Below, piece after piece: positions 9,570 to 15,803 of a stretch of DNA of 31,134 nucleotides. The translations under genes were made by a program, and so were the position numbers. Source of the stretch: Oscillospiraceae bacterium (GTDB lineage: Bacteria > Bacillota > Clostridia > Oscillospirales > Oscillospiraceae); NCBI GenBank assembly GCA_016293865.1, contig JAEDDG010000025.1, positions 1-31,134 on the forward strand. The letters run 5' to 3'. The stretch's first letter is position 1; each line of letters starts with the position of its first letter. The notes beneath the pieces were generated by a model. It saw only the letters and a list, made by a program, of their open reading frames with translations. It did no database searches and was not told where the DNA came from.

Positions 9570-10022
9570 TTATTTCTTCTCCTTCAGAAGATCGCGGATC
9601 TCGGCCAGGAGCAGCTCCTCCTTGGTGGGTTCCGGCTCTGCCGGCGCAGCTTCGGCCTCGGCCTCGGCTTCCTTCTTCCGCTTTTCGGACAGTGCGCGGG
9701 CCTTGTTGAATGCCTTGACCACCAGGAAGATGCACAGGGCCACCAGCAGGAAATCAATGATTGTGGCGATGAAGGTCCCGATGCCCAGGGTCACGGCCTC
9801 TTTGACCACCTCGCCGTTTTCCGTCACGGCGGGGCTGAGGATGATGTTCAGCTGGCTGAGATCAATGTCGCCGAAGATCCAGCCGATGAACGGCATGAAT
9901 ACGTCGTTGACCAGGGACGTGGTGATCTTGCCGAACGCGCCGCCGATGATGACGCCGACGGCCATGTCCAGCACATTGCCGCGGGTAATGAAATCCCGGA
10001 ATTCCTTTGCGATTTTCTTCAT
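9570..10022 (-). CDS. mscL: Large-conductance mechanosensitive channel MscL
   Basis: Forms a homopentameric pore that opens under membrane tension during osmotic downshock. The product is 150 aa. I chose the ATG at 10022 (MKKIAKEFRDFITRGNVLDM) because GGGAGG lies 6 nt upstream; an ATG five codons earlier sits before that site. The pore helix TM1 carries the conserved NVLDMAVGVIIGGAFGKI. TM2 is TFIATIIDFLLVALCIFLVV. The C-terminal cytoplasmic bundle (about 115-150) begins with an Ala/Glu-rich linker and ends in a charged helix (LLAEIRDLLKEKK). The gene lies 27 bp after serS and 6 bp before rsmG. Confidence 0.96.
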   Translation of the reverse strand: MKKIAKEFRDFITRGNVLDMAVGVIIGGAFGKITTSLVNDVFMPFIGWIFGDIDLSQLNIILSPAVTENGEVVKEAVTLGIGTFIATIIDFLLVALCIFLVVKAFNKARALSEKRKKEAEAEAEAAPAEPEPTKEELLLAEIRDLLKEKK

Positions 10023-10049
10023 TTTCCTGCCTCCCATGTATTTATTCTA

Positions 10050-11375
10050 TTATTTGTCCGGCGTCAGGACCGCCTTGCCGCCCATGTACGGCTGCAGGCA
10101 TGCCGGAATGGTTACTGTGCCGTCCGCCTGCAGGTGGTTTTCCAGGAAAGCGATGAGCATCCGCGGCGGCGCAATGCAGGTATTATTCAATGTATGGGCA
10201 AGGTAGCTCTTTCCGTCGGCGCCCTTGACCCGGATATTCAGTCTGCGGGCCTGGGCGTCGCCCAGGTTGGAGCAGGAGCAGACCTCAAAGTACTTCTGCT
10301 GACGGGGGCTCCAGGCCTCGATGTCGCAGGACTTGACCTTCAGGTCGGCCAGGTCGCCGGAGCAGCACTCCAGCTGACGGACGGGGATCTCCAGGTTCCG
10401 GAACAGCTCCACGGAGTAGCGCCAGAGCTTCTCATACCAGTCCATGGACTCCTCAGGACGGCAGACGACAATCATCTCCTGCTTTTCAAACTGGTGAATG
10501 CGGTACACGCCGCGCTCCTCCAGGCCGTGGCTGCCCACTTCTTTGCGGAAGCAGGGGGAATAGCTGGTCAGCGTCAGGGGCAGCTGGGCTTCCGGCAGGA
10601 TCTGGTCGATGAACCGGCCGATCATGGTGTGCTCGCTTGTGCCGATCAGATACAGGTCCTCGCCCTCGATTTTATACATCATGGCCTCCATCTCCGGGAA
10701 GCTCATGACGCCCTTGACCACGTCGCCGTGCATCATAAACGGCGGGATCACATAGGTAAAGCCCTTTTCATCGATCATGAAGTCCCGCGCATAGGCAAGC
10801 ACCGCCTCATGCAGCCGGGCAATGTCCCCCAGCAGATAGTAGAAGCCCATGCCGGCCACACGTCCGGCGGCATCCTTGTCGATGCCGTGGAAGGACGCCA
10901 TGATGTCCACATGGTGGGGAATTTCAAAGTCCGGAACAACGGCCTCGCCGAAGCGCTGGACCTCCACGTTGCAGGAATCGTCCGGACCGATGGGCACGGA
11001 CGGGTCGATGATATTGGGGATTGTATACATGATGTCGCGGATCTGCTCTTCCAGCTGGCTCTGCCGGGCGTCCAGCGCTGCGCGGCGCTCGTCATCCGCC
11101 TTGACCGCCGCGTTGTTTGCGTCAATCTGCGCCTGAAGCGCGGCCTTTTTCTCCGGATCCGCGCACTTTTTCATCTGGCCGAACAGCGGTCCGTTGGCCT
11201 TGCTGAGCTTGTTGCGGTTGGCCTTGATGGCCTCAGCCTCCTGCTGGGTGGCGCGCTTTTCCGCGTCCAGCCGGATGACTTCGTCCACCAGGGGCAGCTT
11301 TTCATCCTGAAACTTTTTTCGGATATTTTCCCGGACAATTTCGGGATTCTCCCGCAAAAACCGAATGTCAATCAT
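10050..11375 (-). CDS. serS: Seryl-tRNA synthetase
   Basis: Charges tRNA-Ser (and tRNA-Sec if present) with serine. The product is 441 aa and starts after AGAGGAG. Residues 1-~110 form the N-terminal tRNA-binding coiled coil. The class II core follows, with motif 2 (CFRKEVGSHGLEERGVYRIHQFEKQEM) and the serine-pocket stretch around CSNLGDAQARRLNIRVKG. Motif 3 is unusual: LNNTCIAPPRMLIAFLEN replaces the common LNGSGLAVGRTLVAILEN. The catalytic Arg is kept but the Gly residues are lost. It otherwise looks like a full-length active enzyme. It sits in the run parB-(coiled coil)-serS-mscL-rsmG with a 43-bp gap upstream that has no room for a T-box leader. Confidence 0.95.
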   Translation of the reverse strand: MIDIRFLRENPEIVRENIRKKFQDEKLPLVDEVIRLDAEKRATQQEAEAIKANRNKLSKANGPLFGQMKKCADPEKKAALQAQIDANNAAVKADDERRAALDARQSQLEEQIRDIMYTIPNIIDPSVPIGPDDSCNVEVQRFGEAVVPDFEIPHHVDIMASFHGIDKDAAGRVAGMGFYYLLGDIARLHEAVLAYARDFMIDEKGFTYVIPPFMMHGDVVKGVMSFPEMEAMMYKIEGEDLYLIGTSEHTMIGRFIDQILPEAQLPLTLTSYSPCFRKEVGSHGLEERGVYRIHQFEKQEMIVVCRPEESMDWYEKLWRYSVELFRNLEIPVRQLECCSGDLADLKVKSCDIEAWSPRQQKYFEVCSCSNLGDAQARRLNIRVKGADGKSYLAHTLNNTCIAPPRMLIAFLENHLQADGTVTIPACLQPYMGGKAVLTPDK

Positions 11376-11418
11376 ATATTTACTCCTCTTCCTGAATGGT
11401 ATTCTTTTCCTGTCCGCT

Positions 11419-12021
11419 TCAGCCGGCCTGCCGGGCGGTCTTCAGCGCTTCGTAGTAACTGCGCATTTCCGCGTCCAGCGCGTCCTTCTGCGCCTCAACC
11501 TTCATGCTTGTGGATGTGATCTCCGTATCCGTGCCGCTTTCAATGGCCTGCGCGTATTCAAACAGCGCGTGCAGCGCCGCGTATTTCTTCTCCTGCTGGG
11601 TCAGGCTCTCCTGGACGGCCTGGTATTTTTTCTGGTCCGCCTGCGCGCCCTCCAGCTCTTCCTGCAGGTCCTCCATGTCCTTTTCCAGCTGGCTGATGCG
11701 TTCCTCGTACTCGCCGACCTTCTCCGTCAGCGCCAGATTGGTCTCCTGCAGCTCCTCGATATTCTCCAGCGCCTGGGCCTGGACCTTGCTGTGCTCCGTG
11801 CTCATGCTGGAAATGGTCTGGTTGGAGTTGCGCTGGGAAATGAAATAGGACAGCAGGATCAGAACGATGAACACAGCGAACATCACCGTCACATACATCG
11901 GCACGGAATACGTCTCCGTCATTTTGCTTTTTTTCCTGGCCTTTTCGCCGCTGACGTCCGGCGGCGTTTCCGCAGTCGCCTGCTTTTCCTGCAGGCTTTC
12001 CTCTTTTTTATCCTCTGCCAC
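11419..12021 (-). CDS. Single-pass membrane protein with long coiled coil
   Basis: Not recognised as a named family. From the GTG at 12021 the product is 200 aa; GGAGG lies 7 nt upstream, whereas a TTG two codons earlier sits almost on the ribosome binding site. The N-terminal ~40 residues are charged and hydrophilic. One membrane helix follows (about 41-62, YVTVMFAVFIVLILLSYFIS). After it comes a long Glu/Gln-rich coiled coil (about 75-150), then a helical tail. The gene starts 2 bp after the parB stop, so it is almost certainly translated with parAB. Positive residues before the helix suggest that the N-terminus is cytoplasmic and the coil outside. A cell-envelope or division-related role is possible but is only inference from position. 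Confidence 0.78.
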   Translation of the reverse strand: MAEDKKEESLQEKQATAETPPDVSGEKARKKSKMTETYSVPMYVTVMFAVFIVLILLSYFISQRNSNQTISSMSTEHSKVQAQALENIEELQETNLALTEKVGEYEERISQLEKDMEDLQEELEGAQADQKKYQAVQESLTQQEKKYAALHALFEYAQAIESGTDTEITSTSMKVEAQKDALDAEMRSYYEALKTARQAG

Positions 12022-12023
12022 TG

Positions 12024-12893
12024 TCAATCCTCCTCATTTCCGTCCAGAGACAGAAGCGCCTCATAAATCCGTTCGAAATCCTCGCTGCCGTAGTACTCGA
12101 TCTCGAGCCGGCCTTTTTTCCGTCCCTCGACGATTCTGACCTTGTGGCCGATGGCCCGGGTCAGCCGCAGCTCCGCCTCCGCCACGTAATCCACGCCGTC
12201 GCCGGATGCCGCGGGCTTGTCCTCTTTGGCCGGCCGGGCCATGCGCTTGATCAGCGCGGTGGCCTCCCGCACGCTCATCTGCCGGCCCCGCATCTGCCGG
12301 GCGGCTTCGGTCCGCAGCCGGTCGCCTTCCAGCTCCAGCAGGGCTCTGGCGTGGCTCATGCTCAGCTTCCCCTGCTCCAGCATCTGCTGCACTTCCTCCG
12401 GCAGCGTCAGAAGCCGCAGGGCATTGGTCACCACCGGACGGGATTTGCCCACCCGCCGGGCGGCCTCCTCCTGTGTCAGTCCGTATTCCTCAATCAGCGT
12501 TTTGTAGCCGGCGGCCTCCTCCACGGGGTTCAGATCCTCCCGCTGCAGATTTTCCACCAGCGCCAGCTCCATGGCCGTGCGGTCGTCCGCCTCGATGATA
12601 TTCACCGGCACCTCGCTGAGTCCCGCCAGGCGCGCGGCCCGCCACCGGCGCTCGCCGGCGATGATCTGATAAAAGCCGGCGTCCAGCGCCCGGACGGTGA
12701 TGGGCTGGATCACGCCGTGGGCCCGGATGGAATCCGCCAGGGCTTCCAGCTGCTCCGGATCAAAGCGCGTCCGGGGCTGCCCGGCCCGGGGCTCCACCTT
12801 TGAAATCGGCACAAGGCGGGCGGACGACTTTTCCTCCTGCACCGCGTCCTCTCCGAAAAGGGCTCCGAGACCGGTGCCCAGTCCTCTTGCCAT
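12024..12893 (-). CDS. parB: Chromosome partitioning protein ParB (Spo0J)
   Basis: Centromere-binding CTPase that loads on parS and spreads as a clamp, recruiting SMC and stimulating ParA. The product is 289 aa. N-terminal ParA-stimulating segment: MARGLGTGLGALFGED. CTP-binding boxes: QPRTRFDPEQLEALADSI, GERRWRAARLAG (about 80-91) and ENLQREDLNPVEEA (about 114-127). Helix-turn-helix: about 139-162 (TQEEAARRVGKSRPVVTNAL). C-terminal dimerisation domain: about 225-289. The start overlaps the parA stop (ATGA), and GGGAGG lies 8 nt upstream. Its target sites are present upstream of the operon at 13790-13805 and 13836-13851. Confidence 0.97.
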   Translation of the reverse strand: MARGLGTGLGALFGEDAVQEEKSSARLVPISKVEPRAGQPRTRFDPEQLEALADSIRAHGVIQPITVRALDAGFYQIIAGERRWRAARLAGLSEVPVNIIEADDRTAMELALVENLQREDLNPVEEAAGYKTLIEEYGLTQEEAARRVGKSRPVVTNALRLLTLPEEVQQMLEQGKLSMSHARALLELEGDRLRTEAARQMRGRQMSVREATALIKRMARPAKEDKPAASGDGVDYVAEAELRLTRAIGHKVRIVEGRKKGRLEIEYYGSEDFERIYEALLSLDGNEED

Positions 12894-13669
12894 CAGCGTC
12901 TCCCTCCCTGGATATCATTTTTTGCCATAACCTCTCTGGCCAGCCGCTTGTAGGCCAGCGCGCCCTTTGAGCCGCCGTCATAGGCCAGCACCGGCCTGCC
13001 GTGGCTGGGCGCCTCGCTCAAGCGCACGTTGCGGGGAATGGCCACGCTGTAAAGCTTCTCCTTAAAATACTTCTTGACTTCCTCCGCGACCTGATAGCTG
13101 AGATTCGTGCGCCCGTCGAACATGGTCAGCAGGACGCCCTCAATCTCCAGGCCCGGATTGAAGCTGCGCTTTGTCAGCCGGATGGTGGTCATGAGATCCG
13201 TCAGCCCCTCCAGCGCGAAGTACTCGCACTGCACGGGGATCAGCACCGAGTCGGCCGCGCACAGGCCGTTGAGCGTCAGCATCTCAAGAGACGGCGGGCA
13301 GTCGATGATGATAAACTCATATTTGCAGCGCACCTGCTCCAGCGCATTCTTTAATATGTATTCCCGGTTTTTCATATCCACAAGCCGGATCCCCGCGCCG
13401 GACAGCTCCGTATTGGACGGCAGCAGATCGCCGAACTTTGTGGTCACTGTGGCCTGCAGCGGGGAAAAGCCGGAGATCAGCACGTCGTACACGCTGGTGT
13501 CCAGCTTCTTTTTGTCCTTGCCGAAAGACGATGTGGCATTGCCCTGCGGATCAATATCGCACAGGAGCACCCGGCAGCCGGCCTCATGCAGCGCACAGGC
13601 CAGGTTGACGCTTGTGGTTGTCTTGCCCACGCCGCCCTTCTGGTTGGCCACTGCAATGATTTTGCCCAC
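12893..13669 (-). CDS. parA: Chromosome partitioning ATPase ParA (Soj)
   Basis: Walker-type ATPase that binds DNA non-specifically and works with ParB in origin segregation and replication control. The product is 258 aa from the GTG at 13669 (GKIIAVANQKGGVGKTTTSV), with a GGGGG-type ribosome binding site 7 nt upstream. The deviant Walker A KGGVGKTT lies at residues 11-18, Walker A' at CDIDPQGNAT, and Walker B at IIIDCPPSLEMLTLNGL. An open frame continues upstream to 13852, but that part is translated parS and promoter DNA (it yields FHVKH and NVSRETF peptides) and is not coding. The gene overlaps parB by 4 bp. Confidence 0.97.
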   Translation of the reverse strand: MGKIIAVANQKGGVGKTTTSVNLACALHEAGCRVLLCDIDPQGNATSSFGKDKKKLDTSVYDVLISGFSPLQATVTTKFGDLLPSNTELSGAGIRLVDMKNREYILKNALEQVRCKYEFIIIDCPPSLEMLTLNGLCAADSVLIPVQCEYFALEGLTDLMTTIRLTKRSFNPGLEIEGVLLTMFDGRTNLSYQVAEEVKKYFKEKLYSVAIPRNVRLSEAPSHGRPVLAYDGGSKGALAYKRLAREVMAKNDIQGGRR

Positions 13670-13748
13670 AGCTCCGCCCCCTTTCTGTCTGAAGCGCGGC
13701 CCTGTGCCGCGCGGCTTTCCATGCTGTGTTTTCATTTTCAGTAGTTGT

Positions 13749-13776
13749 ATTATATCACAGCCCCGCGCCTTTGCAA
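13749..13776 (-). promoter_or_regulatory. Promoter of the parAB operon
   Basis: On the minus strand TTGCAA (13776-13771) and TATAAT (13754-13749) are separated by 16 bp. The start would fall near 13742, about 73 nt before the parA GTG. The first parS site ends 14 bp upstream of the -35 box, so ParB bound or spread there could repress this promoter. Confidence 0.72.
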
Positions 13777-13780
13777 GACA

Positions 13781-13814
13781 AACAGGGAATGTTTCACGTG
13801 AAACATTCCCTGTT
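13781..13814. promoter_or_regulatory. parS site 1 inside a perfect 34-bp palindrome
   Basis: The core 13790-13805 reads TGTTTCACGTGAAACA, the exact Firmicutes parS consensus for ParB/Spo0J. The symmetry extends 9 bp on each side (AACAGGGAA / TTCCCTGTT), giving a perfect 34-bp inverted repeat. As RNA it would form a long hairpin just after gpr and could also act as a terminator or processing site, although only a few U residues follow. Confidence 0.95.
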
Positions 13815-13831
13815 GTGCGTCCGCCGCGTGC

Positions 13832-13855
13832 CGGATGTTTCACGTGAAACATCCG
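13832..13855. promoter_or_regulatory. parS site 2
   Basis: The core 13836-13851 again reads TGTTTCACGTGAAACA. Symmetry extends 4 bp each side (CGGA / TCCG). It lies 46 bp centre to centre from parS site 1 and directly after the gpr stop codon. Both cores are perfect matches to the bacterial parS consensus, so the partition system here is complete in cis. Confidence 0.95.
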
Positions 13856-13863
13856 AAAACGCT

Positions 13864-14748
13864 TTATGAGACAAGCATGTCCACGTCAGCAATGGTCAGG
13901 CCGTCATGCAGTGCAAGATTCACGGCGTAGCCCAGCAGGCGGCTCATGTCCTTTACAGAGGCGTCGATGTCCCGGGGCGTGACGATCATGGACGCCGCCG
14001 GCCCGTCCTTTCTGCCTGGCATGCCGGTCAGATCTGCCGCCAGGGTGGCGGCGTCCACCACCGTGGGTACGCCCAGCGCCACAACGGGAACGCCCAGGCT
14101 CGTCCTGTTCAGGGCAGACCGGCTGTTGCCAACGCCGGAGCCGGGCACGATGCCCGTGTCCGTCAGCTGGACCGTGCGGCAGACCCGCTCCAGGCTGCGG
14201 CTGGCCAGCGCGTCCACAGCGATCACGCAGTCGGGCGCGACGCCGCCGCAGATTGCCTTCAGCAGCTCCGCGCTCTCCACGCCGGTCGTCCCGAGAACGC
14301 CGGTTTCAATCACGCTTACCGGCCGGAAGGAGGCAAAATGCTCCGGCATGGACGCAGTCAGATGGCGTGTCGCCAGGGTATGCCGGGCTGTCAGCGGACC
14401 CACCGCGTCCGGCGTCACCGCCGGATTGCCCAGGCCGGCCACAAGCACCGTGTCGCCCGGCTTCAGACGAAGCAGACCGCGCAGCAGGCGGGCCAGCACC
14501 TGTGCGCCGGCGGAAAATGCATTGTCCTCCCGGCGGAGGTATGGCTCCGTGCCGACGGTGATATACGTCCCCATCGGTTTACATAATTCCTTTTCTCCGC
14601 GGGCGTCCGTGATCTCCACCGTGGTCACGGAAAATCCGGACACGGTTTCCTCCTCCGCCCGGACGCCGGGAAGCTCGCCGGTTTCCGGCGCGGACTCCGC
14701 CCAAAGCTCCCGGGCTTCCACGGCAAGATCCGTTCTTTTTCCGAACAA
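13864..14748 (-). CDS. gpr: Spore germination protease GPR
   Basis: Degrades the small acid-soluble proteins that coat spore DNA, at germination. The product is 294 aa. It is made as a zymogen in the family, and the N-terminal RTDLAVEARELW propeptide signature is present. Conserved family stretches include YITVGTEPYLRREDNAF, VLVAGLGNPAVTPDAVGP, SVIETGVLGTTGVESAELL, IAVDALASRS and DTGIVPGSGVGNSR. The start is a TTG at 14748 with GAGGTG 7 nt upstream; the ATG nearby at 14755 is out of frame. A weak sigma-F/G-like promoter (CTCATA at 14796-14791, 17 bp, CATAATG at 14773-14767) lies just upstream. The gene diverges from rpsT and ends at parS. Confidence 0.95.
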   Translation of the reverse strand: MFGKRTDLAVEARELWAESAPETGELPGVRAEEETVSGFSVTTVEITDARGEKELCKPMGTYITVGTEPYLRREDNAFSAGAQVLARLLRGLLRLKPGDTVLVAGLGNPAVTPDAVGPLTARHTLATRHLTASMPEHFASFRPVSVIETGVLGTTGVESAELLKAICGGVAPDCVIAVDALASRSLERVCRTVQLTDTGIVPGSGVGNSRSALNRTSLGVPVVALGVPTVVDAATLAADLTGMPGRKDGPAASMIVTPRDIDASVKDMSRLLGYAVNLALHDGLTIADVDMLVS

Positions 14749-14824
14749 CAGCCATCACCTCACTTCCATTATGCGTCCTGCGGAAAAAAATATGAGACAG
14801 AAAACAAAAAAATTAAAAAAACAC

Positions 14825-14853
14825 TTGCAATTTGACAAGAGAACTGCTACAAT
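14825..14853 (+). promoter_or_regulatory. Sigma-A promoter of rpsT
   Basis: TTGCAA (14825-14830), a 17-bp spacer and TACAAT (14848-14853) precede rpsT. A stretch of A-tracts at 14783-14823 resembles an UP element, fitting high expression of a ribosomal protein. A TTGACA at 14832 is too close to the -10 box to be the -35 element. Confidence 0.75.
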
Positions 14854-14913
14854 AATTAACCGCACGGCTCTTTGATTCAGTTCCGTGACTTTATAGGAGG
14901 AGGTGGCTATTTT

Positions 14914-15180
14914 ATGCCCAACATCAAGTCCGCAGCTAAGCGTGTCCTCGTTTCCAAGGAAGAGAATGCCCGCAACAGAATTGCAAAGTCCGTTCTCAAG
15001 ACCAACGTCAAGAAGTTTGAAGCAGCGGTGGCCGAGGGCAACCGGGAAGCAGCCGAAAGCGCCTATAAAGTTGCTGTCAAATCTTTTGACAAGGCCGCTG
15101 TCAAGGGTACCATTCATAAGAACAATGCGGCCAACAAGAAAAGCGGCATGAGCGCGAAGCTCAACGCCATGGCCGACTGA
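14914..15180 (+). CDS. rpsT: 30S ribosomal protein S20
   Basis: Small-subunit protein that binds 16S rRNA early in assembly. The product is 88 aa, rich in Lys and Ala, beginning MPNIKSAAKRVLVSKEENAR and ending KSGMSAKLNAMAD; both ends match the S20 family. The start at 14914 follows GGAGGAGGTGG at 14896-14906. The gene is monocistronic, with its own promoter upstream and terminator downstream, and diverges from gpr. Confidence 0.97.
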   Translation: MPNIKSAAKRVLVSKEENARNRIAKSVLKTNVKKFEAAVAEGNREAAESAYKVAVKSFDKAAVKGTIHKNNAANKKSGMSAKLNAMAD

Positions 15181-15195
15181 TTTTAACGACACGCC

Positions 15196-15224
15196 AAGCC
15201 GGAGGGACGCCCTCCGGCTTTTTG
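15196..15224 (+). terminator. Rho-independent terminator of rpsT
   Basis: Perfect 11-bp stem (15196-15206 AAGCCGGAGGG with 15210-15220 CCCTCCGGCTT) with a 3-nt loop, followed by a T-run to 15223, 15 bp after the stop codon. Confidence 0.92.
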
Positions 15225-15308
15225 CTTCCGTCCGCCGCCGAAGAGCAGTTCTCTTCAGTCTCCGGCGCCGTCCCCTGCCGCCGGTTGGGAAAGCGGACAA
15301 GAAGACTA

Positions 15309-15337
15309 TTGCTTCCGGCATGGAATTGGGGTATAAT
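15309..15337 (+). promoter_or_regulatory. Promoter of the SRP RNA gene
   Basis: TTGCTT (15309-15314), a 17-bp spacer and TATAAT (15332-15337). The predicted start near 15344 is about 97 nt before the conserved 5' helix of the SRP RNA. This suggests a precursor trimmed at its 5' end, as for B. subtilis scRNA. The leader at 15344-15440 holds no tRNA or gene that I can see. Confidence 0.72.
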
Positions 15338-15440
15338 AAATCAGTATTCCACAGCGTCCGGCCGCCTTTCTGCGTGCAGCAGACTGCGGCGCGCCGGCGC
15401 GGTTGTATCTTTGTCCTGTCTCCGCCGCCTGTGCGGCATG

Positions 15441-15720
15441 GGGCAGGGCCGCACTAATCGGGGAGTCAGCGGTGCCCTGTACCCGCAATCCGCTACAGCG
15501 GGGATGAATTCCCGCCCCCGGTTTTACGATGTGCCGCAGCCTTGCAGCAAAGGCGCCGACGGGCCGGTCTCGCGCAACGCGGGCCTGTGAACCATGTCAG
15601 GCGGGGAACCGAGCAGCATTAAGCAGAATCCTGCGTGTGCCGCGAGGGCGCCGGTCCTGAGCCGGACCTGCAAGTACCGGGCATACCGTAACTTCCAAAG
15701 GCGGGTGTGCGGTCCTGCCG
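15441..15720 (+). ncRNA. ffs: Signal recognition particle RNA, large Firmicutes type
   Basis: RNA of the signal recognition particle, about 280 nt, with Alu and S domains as in B. subtilis scRNA. The ends pair: GGCAGGGCCGCAC (15442-15454) with GTGCGGTCCTGCC (15707-15719), one mismatch. The Alu-domain stretch CGGTGCCCTGTACC (15470-15483) followed by GCAATCCGCT closely matches B. subtilis. The S domain has GAACCATGTCAGG before the Ffh-binding hairpin and AGCAGCATTAAG after it. The internal loop (CAGG 15598-15601, AGCAG 15612-15616) and GGAA tetraloop (15605-15608) are kept, but the intervening stem is CGG/CCG rather than the usual UCC/GGA. Position before dnaX matches B. subtilis. Exact ends are estimated. 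Confidence 0.93.
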
Positions 15721-15761
15721 CGCGCCGCATTCAGCGGCGGCGGAACGGATGATCTGAAAAG

Positions 15762-15782
15762 CGGCGCACTGCGCCGTTTTTT
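15762..15782 (+). terminator. Terminator of the SRP RNA gene
   Basis: Stem CGGCGC (15762-15767) with GCGCCG (15771-15776), a 3-nt loop and six T. It ends only 6 bp before the dnaX ribosome binding site, so it probably ends SRP RNA and lets some transcription continue into dnaX. Confidence 0.82.
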
Positions 15783-15803
15783 GCAAAAAGGAGGCGTTTT
15801 GAA

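Noticed and set aside
6472..11519. Long plus-strand open frames opposite mfd, rsmG, mscL and serS
   Set aside because: All are antisense shadows of well-supported genes, with low-complexity His/Arg-rich translations and no ribosome binding sites.
13670..13852. In-frame N-terminal extension of ParA beginning MFHVKHP
   Set aside because: It is the translation of the two parS sites and the par promoter (FHVKH and NVSRETF are parS in frame). A GTG at 13669 with a ribosome binding site gives a normal-length ParA.
14832..14853. TTGACA at 14832 as the -35 box of rpsT
   Set aside because: Only 10 bp separate it from TACAAT; TTGCAA at 14825 gives the proper 17-bp spacer.
15344..15440. A tRNA gene before the SRP RNA, as in B. 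subtilis (tRNA-Ser)
   Set aside because: No T-loop GGTTCGANTCC or acceptor pairing could be found; it looks like a processed leader.
15222..15730. Small open frames across the rpsT-dnaX gap
   Set aside because: They cover the promoter and the SRP RNA gene, whose paired ends and conserved loops explain the sequence; translations show no protein signal.
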